From Hippasteria phrygiana (Eukaryota > Echinodermata > Asteroidea > Valvatida > Goniasteridae): 64,000 nt of DNA. Each line of letters begins with the position of its first letter. Position 1 is the first letter of the stretch. The notes below the pieces were generated by a model. It ran no database searches. It saw only the letters and a list, made by a program, of their open reading frames with translations, and was not told the DNA's origin. The translations under genes were made by a program, and so were the position numbers. The stretch spans positions 682,001 to 746,000 of the forward strand of contig JAZGUH010000555.1 of NCBI GenBank assembly GCA_037893225.1. The letters are read 5' to 3'. Of the stretch, positions 52,184 through 63,213 are shown one piece after another.

Positions 52184-52569
52184 TATTGCATTAATACATG
52201 TAGTCTGTTCTTATAAACCTGTTTTTGATTTTTTTTTTTTCTTGGGGGGGGGGACTGTTTTTATATAACAAGGGTAGTTATTTTAAGCAATACAGAGGCA
52301 CTAATAAGGATTGTGCCTGAGCTTCATGCCTGGGAACAAATTGGGTTGTGTAAACCTTGATGGGAAAAACATTTTCAATTCCAAAAATATGGGCATCCTT
52401 GTTTGCTTACAGCAAATTCAATTTTCCTTTTTCCATGTGAGAACTTAATGTTCAGTTCAGGGCTTAATGTTCAGTTCAATGTTGTATCAGTGCTTTGTAT
52501 TATTTTGGAGACTTTTTGATGAGTGTAAATATTGAATTGTGTATGATGTGTAGCTTATCAATGATTTGG

Positions 52570-52575
52570 AATAAA
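52570..52575 (+). promoter_or_regulatory. NEMP1: Probable NEMP1 polyadenylation signal
   Basis: AATAAA followed within 20 bases by TTTTTACAATTTTAG. It is the first canonical AATAAA I notice downstream of the stop codon and its AT-rich UTR. Confidence 0.5.
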
Positions 52576-53036
52576 ATTTTTACAATTTTAGAAGTTTGAC
52601 GATAGCAGCTCTAGTAAATGGTGTCCTTGTTTTGGGCTTGAAAATGAAACTAGATGTTTGTTAAACCAGCAAAAAATTCATACAAATATCCACGAAATGG
52701 AAGGCAAGAATTAGACACACTGTTGCAGTTGAGACCTGGTGGTGCGAGACCAAGACAAACAGGCCCTTTGTCAACCCCCAGCTCAAAGCTGAATGCAATC
52801 AGGACTTGTATTATACAAAGCATTACTGTATGGCCACCATCCTGGCCGCATTTGGTCCCCCAACCCCCTTGGTACTTATGGTATGGGTCTCAGCTTTTTT
52901 TGGACTTATGTTAGTGGTAGCATTGCAACCTACATGTATACACAATTCCAAGCATGTGATTCATCCACCCTATACCACCTCATTGTTAGAGCCAATATTC
53001 AAAATACAGTTGTACTCTCCCCACCATCCTGGTCGG

Positions 53037-53243
53037 CAGTGGCGTTGCCGGAGGGAGGGGGGGGGGGACTCTCCCCCCCCCCCCCCTGGAAAATTGGGAT
53101 ATTTTTTATGTAGTGTGTAGGTATGCGTTACTATATAGCGTGGACCTATTTAACAAAGTCGAATTTCCCCCCTTGAAAATAGCCATGCCCCCGTTGGCCC
53201 CCTTCCCCTCCCCCCCTCTAGGAAGAGCCTGGCTACGCCACTG
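53037..53243. mobile_element. hAT-like MITE with perfect 8 bp target duplication
   Basis: CAGTGGCGTTGCCGG on the left and CCTGGCTACGCCACTG on the right are inverted. CTGGTCGG flanks both sides exactly (53029-53036 and 53244-53251). CAGTGGCGTAGCCAGG ends are widespread among animal hAT MITEs. The 207 bp interior contains G and C runs and no ORF. Confidence 0.85.
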
Positions 53244-53441
53244 CTGGTCGGGACTTTTATTGTTCCTACACACTAACCTATCCTCATAGACTAAGCACAC
53301 GTTTACTCGTGAGGACACCTTCCAGACAAAAGAAAAAACGTTAGGACAGTATTGTTCCCTTTGTTATACAGTATACCCTCCTTTTTTTGTCCTCGCCAGT
53401 ATGTCAATAATAATACATACTATGTACATGTAATCGCAGTG

Positions 53442-54567
53442 TAAGCCCCGATCCCACTTTCGCGAATTTGACGACGAATTAACGCGAAGTCGATTCGTGT
53501 CATTTCGTAATGAATCGCAAATGTGTCGTAAGTACTTCGTAATTGAATTCGTTGAGTGTCGTAATCATTCGCAAGACTTTGTAAACACCTCGTATTGTCG
53601 CGTAAGTCGTGGTGCCAATTTTGAAATTTTCACAACTTTTACGAAGCGTTACGATTTCTAAGCCTTCGCAATATGTCGCAACGGTGTCGTAACTTATCGT
53701 AATTGCTTTGCGAATGCATCGTAATCTTTCGTAACCATATCGGGCTGGTTAGGCAATTCTTTTTCCTCAACGAAGTGTCACGACAGTTCACGAAGTAGTT
53801 GCGAAGCAGTTACGACACGTTCCGAAGTTTACGACATGGTAACGAAGTAATTACGAAATGGTTTACAAACCAAGCCGAAAAAGTAGCGTCAACACGAAAC
53901 ACCGGTGTTTTGGCGCAAATTTGGTTACGAATTGATGAGAATGACGACGAATTCATTCACGAAACCATTTGAGTTTGCGACTTTGACGAAGCACTTACGA
54001 CGCGGTTACGAACTTGCCGACGTGGTTCGAAACACGTTACGACGCCAACAAGAACACGTGGGAAACACGTGATGAATCAGCAGTTCGTGGCGTTTTGTCT
54101 TCACTTTCGTATTGTCGTCGCCGGATTCCTTGAAGAACGAGAACCGCAGCCGCCAGGAGGAGGTTTTCCTCTTCAACAGCAGCCGCTTCCAGTAGGCCTA
54201 CATCAGAGTTGGTGAACATGATGCAAAATGAGACGTGACGTTAAGTTCGCAACAAGTTCGTATATATATCGCAAAATGTCGTAAATGCTTCGTATACGCG
54301 TCGTGAAATCGTTAATACCTCGTAACATGGCATATTAATTCGTAACACTTTCGGTCTGTTTCGTAAACAATTCGTCACATTTCGTATTTGTATTGTAACC
54401 GTTTCGTATTGGTTCACAATCAAATTGTGAGAGTTGTAACCGTTTCGTAATCGTTTCGTATCTGTTTCGTATAAAATGCGCTGTGGAGGCCACCCTGCAA
54501 CGAATCACAACGAATTTCATGTCGAGCTGACTTGTCGTCAAATTCGCGAAAGTGGGATCGGGGCTTT
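53442..54567. mobile_element. 1.1 kb inverted-repeat element of CGTAA/TTACGA words
   Basis: TAAGCCCCGATCCCACTTTC GCGAATTTGACGACGAA at the left is mirrored by GTCGTCAAATTCGCGAAAGT GGGATCGGGGCTTTA at the right. The interior is crowded with degenerate TCGTAA, TTACGA and TCGCAA words, pointing mainly one way in the left part and the other way in the right. No protein-coding frame stands out. Target duplication unclear. Confidence 0.65.
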
Positions 54568-54589
54568 ACAGCCGAATGATAACAAGATA

Positions 54590-54740
54590 TGGGGCAAAGG
54601 GACCCCCCCCCCCCCCCCCTCTTTTGTGTTGGTCATTGTGTTCCCGGAATCTCAGGAATTCTTTTCAGAAATCGGGGGGGGGGGGGGGGGGGGGGGGGTG
54701 GTGTGTTAGGTAACAATAGTATGGAGTGGGTATAGGGGCA
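54590..54740 (+). repeat. Poly-C/G-flanked dispersed repeat
   Basis: C run, CTCTTTTGTGTTGGTCATTG TG, GGAATCTCAGGAATTC, G run, then GTGTGTTAGGTAACAATAGT. It is the inverted copy of 37860-38040. It directly precedes the LINE remnant at 54767. Confidence 0.55.
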
Positions 54741-54766
54741 AAAGGGGGTACGGAAACTGGGGTGGC

Positions 54767-55279
54767 ATGATTCGTGTACAAGCTATATGCTCGTCGATTA
54801 TACATCGCAAAAAACAAACAGTGCCAAAACGCAAGAAGGTAGATGACTCTAATAATCTGCTTAAGTCAATAGCAAGACAAAATAACTGGGGCTTCATTGA
54901 CAATGGAAACATAAACCCAAATCACCTTGTATCGGATGGCGTGCACCTCAACTCAACAGGAGTGCGTCTACTTGCCGTGAACATTATCCAACACGTCGCA
55001 GGACCGCATAAGACCACTGCTAGCCGCATCACACACCAGAGGACCCCGTTCGGCAAGACCTTGTACTCTGATGTCGTGAAGGAGCGGACTACAGCGAATC
55101 GTGATGTCCCGACGGGTTTTCAAATGGCAAATCAGTACTACCCACACCCGTATCAAAAACAGCATCCAACCCATCTCCGTCAGCCACTAACCCAGACACA
55201 CTATCGAGGCCAGGAATGGGACCAATACCTAAAAACGGTCAGAGAGCTGCTCAATCCACAAGGCAAAAATCTACGATAG
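54767..55279 (+). pseudogene. LINE ORF1 C-terminal remnant, SGNH-esterase-like
   Basis: The frame includes NNWGFIDNGNINPNHLVSDG VHLNSTGVRLLAVNI. The D-G-V-H-L-N-x-x-G block is the catalytic Asp-x-x-His box of SGNH hydrolases, which form the ORF1 esterase domain in CR1-like LINEs. The catalytic Ser block is absent because the element is truncated upstream. Its 3' end overlaps the start of ORF2 (55216). Confidence 0.6.
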
Positions 55280-55779
55280 ACTTAACAGATGGCGTTATCT
55301 ACAACCGAAGCTCCGGGGGATTCTCATTCGCCCATCTTAATGTGAGAAGTTTAATAAACAAACTTGACCAATTTAAAATTTTAATGTCTACAAATCCATT
55401 CGATATCATCTGTCTAAATGAAACTTTCTGCAATGCCTCAATCTCCGACGATGAAATCACATTACCAAATGTTTCCATTGTCAGAAAAGACAGGAACCGG
55501 CATGGTGGTGGGGTTGCCATGTACATCCGAAACAATTTAACTTTCACTCGTCGTGAGGATCTTGAAACAGATGATGTCGAGTGCATATGGGTTGAAATAA
55601 GGTGTAAACAAAGACAGCCTGTGCTTATTAGTTCTATTTATAGGCCACCTTCAAGCTCTGTTGAATTCATTGATATTAAACTAAGTGATATTATTAATAA
55701 GGCCTCCTGTGAATGTAAAGAAATTATTGCAACTGGGGACTTTAATTATGATGTTTCAGTTGACGATGATAGTATGAAC

Positions 55780-57755
55780 CAGTGCTGTAGTCGAGTCCAC
55801 CCAATCCGAGTCCGAGTCCGAGTCCGAGTCCGAGTCCGAGTCCGAGTCCTTGGGTTCGAGTCCGAGTCCGAGTCCGAGTCCCTGGGGTTCGAGTCCGAGT
55901 CCGAGTCCTTGTGTCCGAGTCCGAGTCCGAGTCCGAGTCCGAGTCCTTTTGTGAATCTCAAGTACATGTACAGTGTTCTTGTTGACACCGAGACAGTACA
56001 CAAATACTACACAGCATGGTCCAAAAGGGTATTTACGGTAATAAGAGGCTTAGAGAGGCTTTTAACACTTATGCGCCTATCAATTGCTCCCCCACCCCTC
56101 CCCCCCCCCTGGGCTGCCCCACCCAAGATGTGGGTATTGTCACTTTTGAAGTGACCAAATCCCCACCCCTGGGGCAACATTTTAGTGACAATCTCCGACA
56201 TATATGGGTGGGGCACCCCCACATCATGGTTTTAACTTCTGATGATGGGGAAACAATTGCAAAATGAGTGACCAAAATCCCAACCCTGGGGCTTGAAAAA
56301 CGTGACCAAACCCCCACATAAGACCTGGGGCAGCCCGGGGGAGGGGTGGGGGAAGCAATTGATAGGCGCATTATTGAATGACATTTAAATATAACCTATA
56401 AATAAAGTCCATACATGACATACATATGTATGTGGGGGCACATAAACACCTACAAATATTGTCTAGTACTTTACTCAAGCGAAAAATCCCTTAAACAAAT
56501 TGGATTTGCACAGTAGTTTGAGAAACTTCAAAGGAACCTTGCCGTGACACAACCTTGTGAAATTACTTTCAGCCATTATTATTTCAGATTATAAAGAAAA
56601 ACTAATGGGCTTTGTGATGATACTGAACTATCCCAGTACCTTATTCCAATTTGAAAATATGACGTCAAAGAAATAACACCTACTGCAACCGTGCAGAGAA
56701 CATTTAAAAAAAAAGAGATTTGAACAAAAATCACGCATTGCATGTGCCTCTAACGTCACCATAAAAACGTCGATTGTTTCAACTTTATCTGTCTTTTTTC
56801 CAAACCAAAATTGCCCCTGGAGATTTAATTATACTGAAAAATACAACAATTTATTCAACCAGATTTGTTTTACTTCAACCAATGATTAGTTTGATTACTC
56901 AAAAACTGGTCTTGGGGAACATTCCTCTTTAGCAGGGCTGTAGTCGAGTCCCGATGTGAGTCTGATGACAAGTAGTAGGTCAAACTTTAGCTTTAACATA
57001 ATGTTGCAATGATTGTTTATTTAAATTGTAATACACGAACTATTTTAGCAGACAAAACAAAATATGAGAATGTTTCTATGGTGCAGAAATTTAAATAAGT
57101 ACTTCGCAATTTTGAAATGTGGAAGATTAATGATGTCATGAATATCAGTTGGGAAGTATTGCTAGTACAAGCCTACTAGCGCGAAATAGATTTTTGTGAA
57201 TGAATCACTTTCGGCCAATCAAAACGTGTACCGCGCACTACATTACAACCGGTATTCCGTCTTCCGTTTTTTTGCGGCTCGACTGCTGGCAACTACACGG
57301 ACACCGCGCCTTCGCGCATGCATGCAGCGCATTCGATAGCACACGCACGTACGTAGAGCGAGCAAACGGCGAATTCATGCCATGTTTAATCCGGTACTGA
57401 GCTCGTATACGTGTACTCAACCTCGTCCCCAGGGTGTACTTTCATCCTCGTTCTAGAAGCGTATTGCTCGAACACTATGGGGACGAGGTTGACGCATACT
57501 GTACTACCGAATTAAGTACATGTGTGTGCAGGCTACTGACGGGATTTGCGAACTAAACACTCCGACTTCGTTACAAAATTGCGGTAAAATTTGCTCTTTT
57601 AGGCCGGACTCGGGCCGAGTCCTCGAGCTGGTCGAGTCCTTATTGTCCGAGTCCGAGTCCGAGTCCGAGTCCTGACTGTCCGAGTCCGAGTCCTTGAAAA
57701 TCGGGACTCGAGTCCGGACTCGAGTCCGAGTCCGGACTCGAGTCCTCCAGCACTG
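55780..57755. mobile_element. ~2 kb insertion with CAGTGCTG...CAGCACTG ends
   Basis: CAGTGCTGTAGTCGAGTCC at the left and GGACTCGAGTCCTCCAGCAC TG at the right are inverted. Outside both ends stands GAAC (55776-55779 and 57756-57759). Removing the block with one GAAC leaves the LINE reading frame continuous. Subterminal regions are (GAGTCC)n arrays at 55805-55945 and 57640-57745. The ends resemble the hAT-like MITEs of this window, but an 8 bp duplication is not visible. The interior has another MITE and a possible second end at about 56934. Confidence 0.65.
56072..56370. mobile_element. PIF/Harbinger-like MITE
   Basis: TGCGCCTATCAATTGCTCCC CCACCCCTCC at the left is mirrored by GGAGGGGTGGGGGAAGCAAT TGATAGGCGCA at the right. 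TTA stands on both sides (56069-56071 and 56371-56373), the 3 bp duplication typical of Harbinger elements. It is nested in the insertion that itself splits the LINE. Confidence 0.65.
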
Positions 57756-60700
57756 GAACTCAAACCCAATTATTTCTTGTTTTGGTTTATTGGCGCAACT
57801 CATACATGACTCAACACGTGTCACTGAGTCCACTCAAACAATAATCGATCTCATTTTCAGCTCCCATCCAGAGCTAATAACGGAATGTGGTGTATTACCA
57901 GTCCTAATCAGTGACCATTATCTTGTTTATAGTCAACATAGTTGGAAAACACCAAAAATTAAAGGTCGCTCAATAAATTTTCGATGTCTTACAAATATAG
58001 ACAATGATGCATTTAAAGACGACCTCCTTAATGCACCATGGCAAGATGTACTAGACTCTTATGATGTTGATGAAGCGTGGTGCAAATGGCACTCCATATT
58101 TATGAGTATTATTAACTTTCATGCGCCAATCAAAACTAAACGTATTCGGGGTGCCTCTTTACCTTGGCTCGATTGCGAAATTCTTAAACTTATGAGACAG
58201 CGGGATCGTGCACACAAAATCGCAAAACGCTCAGGCTCACAGATCGATTGGGACTCTTACAAAAAGCTGCGGAACAATGTAACTAATAGAATCCGCACTA
58301 AGAAGAGCGAATACTATACATCAGCCATAGAAGAAAATAAAAGCAATTCATCTATGCTATGGAAAAAACTAAAGGAGGTACTTCCTAAAAAGCAGAAAAT
58401 TGCTCCAAATTCTATCACTTCCCCAAATGGAGAAAATATTGACGATCCCACTGACATTGCTGATACATTAAATGAACACTTTTCTACAATAGGAAAACGT
58501 ACAGCTAGAAATTGCCCATCGGGCGAACTTGAAAACAATGATACCTACGCCTCTATTGTTGATTCTCTGGATGAACTTGAAGAATGCACTGTACCTAATA
58601 TTACAGAAGAGTTCGTTCAAAAGCAAATATCATCCATGTCGGTTGGGAAAGCAACAGGTCCGGATGGCATCAGTGTTAAAATGATTAAAATTGCTTCCCC
58701 TTATATTACTAAATCTTTAACTTACATTTTTAACCTCTCCATAACATGCGAGCAATACCCTAAGGATTGGAAACACGCCTTGGTAACACCAATTCACAAG
58801 GGAGGAGATAAATGTAGTACATGTACAGGTAATTATCGGCCTATTTCTATACTGCCAATTATCTCTAAGATTCTAGAAAGATGGGTGCACTCGGCAGTAT
58901 ATAGCTACCTCGATGATAACAATTTGATACCTAGTTGCCAATCGGGATTTAGACCCTTGCACTCAACTGAAAGCACTCTACACGATTTAACAAACAAGTG
59001 TTTTGAGGCTATGGAGCAAGGTGAAGTTACAGGTAGCGTGTTCATAGATCTCAGTAAAGCTTTTGATTGTGTGGATCGTGTAATCCTACTAGGCAAATTG
59101 AAGAAGCTGAATTTGTCATCTTCTGGAATTAATTGGTTTAAGTCGTACCTAGACGGTCGTAGTCAGTCTGTAAATATTAAGGGCACAATATCGAAGGTCT
59201 TGCCCATAGACATAGGCGTTCCACAAGGGTCGATCTTGGGGCCACTTTTATTCATTGTTTAGTGATTTTCCATCCTGTATACCCCAAAATTGCAACTTAT
59301 TTATGTATGCAGATGACTCCACGTTAACTTGTAGCTCCTCTAGTATTAACGAAATAGAAAGGAACTTGAATGTAGCTCTTGCTAGTATTCACAACTGGTG
59401 CCAAAGAAACAAACTAGCATTAAATGCCAACAAAACCAAATGTATGCTTATTGGTTCAAGGCAGAAAATATCCAACGTCGACCTGAGCGTGTGCATTGCT
59501 GATAAGGTTATCGAACAAGTGAAATCTTGTAAATGCTTGGGTGTAGTTGTTGATGAAACATTAAGTTGGGGTACACATGTTGAATACGTAAGGAAGACTG
59601 TTTCGTCTAAATTGGGTGTGTTAAACAGAATTCGTGATTACGTTCCCCAAAGCAGCCTGCACACACTCTTTGTAAATTTAGTTATGCCATCTTTAGAGTA
59701 TTGCTGTACGGTGTGGGGAGGAAGGTACATATCTCACGACAATACCCTCAACAAATGTCTCAAAAGAGCCGCACGGATAATCCTTAAATGTACCTCCCTC
59801 ACCCCCTCAGCTGATATGTTTGCCAGACTAAATTGGATTCCTTTTAAAGAAAGAGTTCAGTCCAAAAAGGCTATCTTTGTTTTTAAAAGCCTTAACAAAA
59901 TGACTCCTTTGTACATGACAAATCTGATCACACCACTTACAGTGATTCGTGAAACACGACAATCGACCCAAATGGCACTGAAAGTTCCTTTTGCCAAAAA
60001 GGAATGCTACGTGACAAGTTTCGCTGTGAGTGGTGCCAGTATATGGAATAATCTGCCTGAACAAACGAGAACCATAAACTCCTTAAGTACATTTAAATCG
60101 GAGCTACGTGAAGCCATCTATCCGTGATATTTCTGTCATTTACGCCCATATGCGGAGTTATAAACTTGGTTGCCAAAATACTTTGGAGCCGGATGGGAAT
60201 TTCCCCTTGTTTTTCACCCTAAAAGGTTTTTTTCGCGGGTTTTTCGCCCATCCCGTAAATCAGCAATAGGCTTCTGGAGAGTTGAAAAGTTAACCGAAAA
60301 TATATTTATTTGTGTAAACATTATTGTATTTGTTTAAATATTTTGTATGAATGTGTAAATATTCAGTTTTAACTAATAATATGCAGGGCCCCAATGGAAA
60401 CCAGTTTTAAACTGTTTGGGCACACCCTGGGTAAAGAAATGTAATAAATAAATAAATAAATGTCCTAAGAACCGATAGTCCATAAGAATAATACATGTAC
60501 AGAGTTAATTGATGGGACAACCCTCGTCAACTGTTATGAAATAAGTAATTTTATTTCTTTGCTTGTCTTTCAAGTTGAGCTTCATTTAATTCCATTATTG
60601 CCCGTGAGCGGGTTTGGTATTCGGCAGGAGTCACAACTTCAATCATCTTTAAAAATCTAACTAGGTTCATTCCCAAACTGAATTACATGTATTCTATTTC

Positions 60701-60803
60701 TTACCCACCTCCCCCCTCCCCCCACTGTCTTGAAGGTTATCTTATTTGCAGGATTCCAAAAGGAAACAAAATTACACCGTCCATGTATTGCATAAAATGT
60801 CAC

Positions 60804-62551
60804 TTTATTCAACAGCTTATCATTTAGCAGTTTGACTTGCCGATAACAGAGTTTCAACCGAGTTTCAACCGTTGACTTTACTGAATAAGATTTGAGTTAA
60901 TTTTCAAACAATAACTTCCCTCCATTTCAAAAACAAGGTACATTTACAACGTAATTTAGTGTAACACTGCTCAAATTGCCTGTGACAATAATATTGAACA
61001 TTCAAATGAGAAACAAGTGGTCACAAATCTTAAATAGAAACATTTTTATGAGGGCATCTGGTGTTGTGCCTGTACAGCAGCATGCACAATGCACTCACAT
61101 ACTAACCATTCAAAAAAGCTACCAGCAAAATAAACAGACTTCCTTACAATAGCAGCTGCAAGACATGCCAGCACTCCACTTGGAAGGTTCATAAAGTGTT
61201 GATAGATGCAGGTTGTTTGTGAAATGAATGAAAACAATTGTTGCTTCTCAATTATGTTTATTTTCCAGCTTTTCTTTCATGTCTTTATCATTTTGAATTG
61301 TTAAATGACAAGTCTGGTTGTCAATTCCCTAAATAAGCGAGCAGCAATAAAAAAAAAATTGCCTTGCAATTGTACTCGTCCAATTCGCATCTTCTTTGTT
61401 TTCAACAAAAAGAAACAGCAAACTAATAGTACAAATGCCATACAAACGATTGACAAATACTTTGAACAATAAATTATATTACAATAAAACTTTCACTGAT
61501 AATAACAATGTTTGGACGAAGTGTATACAATAAATAGCGCAATGTGACAATTTTGAATTTCTGAGTGTCTGTGCTGGGTATGCATTAAAACAAATCGTGA
61601 ACATTTTCAAATGACATTTTTAATAATGCAGAATTTAAAAAAAACTGACATTTCACAGAGCAAATCAAGTCTGTCTTGGCCTGCATGTACATAGCTTTGT
61701 CAATCTAATACATGCTGATTTCGCTACTTTAAAAAAAATGCTCACGTAAATATACCTGTACAGTCGACTCTTATAAGGAGCACTCCTGAAACAAACTTCT
61801 TTCTTTTTTGTACTCGCATAAAGTCCTCTTGCAACAACGTAAGTTGGCAGGTTCCAATAAAGTTATAACTAGAGTTGACTGTACAAGTACATGTATTCAA
61901 TACTGATGCACAATTTGTGCATTCACACACTAAGCGCTTAACCCAACCTCTAGTTTTGATGAACAGAAAATGTTTTTTCTTTTATCATTACAGCCATCAA
62001 ATTGCCATTTGATATTCAAAACAGTACATTTAGAGGTAGTGTGAAACACTTGACCAAACAGATTTGAATTATTTACATATTTACAGTCTGCTTTATTTAC
62101 AAAATATGCACAGTATTTACAATATACTTCTATAATCTCTCTGTACAAAGTCAAGAAAGAGTGACAATTTCAGTATTGCAATCTGCTTTCAATCTAAGCC
62201 AATCAAAATTTAGTGAACACAATTGGAAGTGCTGCCTACCAGAAATCAATAGAAATCATTAATTAATGGAGCATATTCATCAAAGAATCTGTGAAATGTT
62301 CACTCATATTATTCTTTCAGCACCTTCCTTGAAGAGAAAATAACCAAAACAAAAAAGTAATACAATTTCAGATGTGGGTATGAACATGCACAATGCAAAC
62401 TGGTGGTCTATTTTACCAAAGTTCTATCACTCAAGTGCAACATGGTGAAGTTTTGTGAGATTAGGTAGCTCAAAAACATTTTTTCTTTCTTTCACATTTG
62501 TCATAACCAACAACAAAATGCAAGGATACATAAAATAAGTACAATCTGAGT
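60804..62551 (-). other. Probable 3' UTR of the CNC bZIP gene
   Basis: No ORF lies between the stop codon at 62552 and the inverse AATAAA at 60804-60809. The stretch is AT-rich and largely free of the repeats that fill the rest of the window, as expected of a transcribed UTR. Other inverse AATAAA sites (for example near 61257 and 62094) could shorten it. No transcript evidence. Confidence 0.4.
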
Positions 62552-63213
62552 CTATTTCTTGGTGCTCTTGTCTTTGTCTGGAGCAGTGTCATTCCTGGGA
62601 ACAAGGAACATGCTTCCGTCCGGCATCTGCTGCAGGGTGAATTCACTGGGGTCAACAGGGTCACCGTGCTCATCACACATGTTCTGGAAGACCTGGTTGT
62701 AGAGTTGCTCGTAACGGGCCTGCATGTCGGAGGTCTCCTTGTCAATGTGCTCGCGCTCAAGTTTAAGCTGGTCCTTCTCTTCCTTCAGTTGGTCAATATT
62801 GACCTCCACTGAGACCAGGGCGTTGATCTTGCGCTTACGACAGTTCTGGGCGGCAACCTTGTTCTTGCCCCGCCGGCGGATGTCCCGGATCAGGGTTAGC
62901 TGTGCATCATTCAGCTCATACTTCTTCAGCAAGTCATTGAATGCATCCACGGGCAGGCTGATGATCTTGTCGATGGGCACTGGGACCTTGAGGGCCCGGG
63001 CCCGCTTCTCGTCACGCGTCAGCTTGATCAGGTTATGCTTGTCCTTCTTGCTGGAGCTGCTCTTGCTGCTGTTGCTGCTGCGGTTGCCGTTAGGGGAGCT
63101 GGAGGATGAAGCATAGGTGTGGTTGTGCTTGACGCTCTCAGGCTTGGAGGATTGACTGTTGTAACTGCTGAAAGAGCTTCCGCTGTCACTGTCACCCCCG
63201 CAGCTTGAACCAC
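62552..63213 (-). CDS. Cap'n'collar bZIP factor (NFE2/NRF family), last exon
   Basis: The acceptor on the - strand is TCTCATGTTCAG, and the exon begins with two bases of a split Gly codon. It encodes 219 residues to a TAG at 62554-62552. A Ser-rich N-terminal part contains SDSGSS, reminiscent of phosphodegrons in the NRF Neh6 region. KDKHN.IKLTRDEKRARAL starts the CNC domain, followed by PVPIDKIISLPVDAFNDLL. Next come the basic region RRRGKNKVAAQNCRKRK, a leucine zipper of about 40 residues, and a C-terminal SLQQ-type SEFTLQQMPDGSMFLVPR block matching the Neh3 end of NRF1/NRF2. CNC factors heterodimerise with small Maf proteins on antioxidant response elements. Upstream exons lie beyond the window. 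Confidence 0.92.

Larger units (their letters stand above)
51122..52590 (+). other. NEMP1: NEMP1 3' untranslated region
   Basis: There is no ORF after the stop. AATAAA occurs at 52570-52575, followed by a T-rich stretch, which would give a ~1.45 kb 3' UTR. It contains a ~430 bp foldback element (51752-52183), so the transcript could form a long hairpin. The poly(A) site is inferred; no transcript evidence is available. Confidence 0.5.
55216..60127 (+). pseudogene. LINE ORF2: endonuclease plus reverse transcriptase, disrupted
   Basis: The endonuclease reads FAHLNVRSLINKLDQF, IICLNETF (catalytic Glu), HGGGVAMYIRN, SSIYRPPSS and IATGDFNYD. It is cut at 55779, and its last part (LISDHYLVYS, with the SDH box) resumes after 57755. 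The reverse transcriptase has KATGPDGISVKMIK, TPIHKGGD, NYRPISILP, QSGFRPLHSTES, VFIDLSKAFDCVD and GVPQGSILGPLLF. In the next frame come FMYADDS and the C-terminal CLGVVVDETLSWGTHVEYV and LEYCCTVWGG. One frameshift near 59260 and the insertion are the main breaks; otherwise it is well preserved, so it is fairly young. Confidence 0.85.
54767..60461 (+). mobile_element. CR1/L2-like LINE, split by a ~2 kb insertion
   Basis: In order: an ORF1 C-terminal part, an ORF2 with endonuclease and reverse transcriptase, a ~320 bp 3' UTR and a terminal (ATAA)n run at 60442-60461. The element is 5'-truncated within ORF1, since the sequence before 54767 is unrelated poly-G repeat. A block at 55780-57755 interrupts the endonuclease. 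A frameshift near 59260 breaks the reverse transcriptase just before its YADD box. It lies between the NEMP1 and CNC bZIP genes, in NEMP1 orientation. Confidence 0.85.

Noticed and set aside
55746..56003. Frames with RTRTRT or DSDSDS repeats
   Set aside because: They are readings of the (GAGTCC)n array. Not coding.
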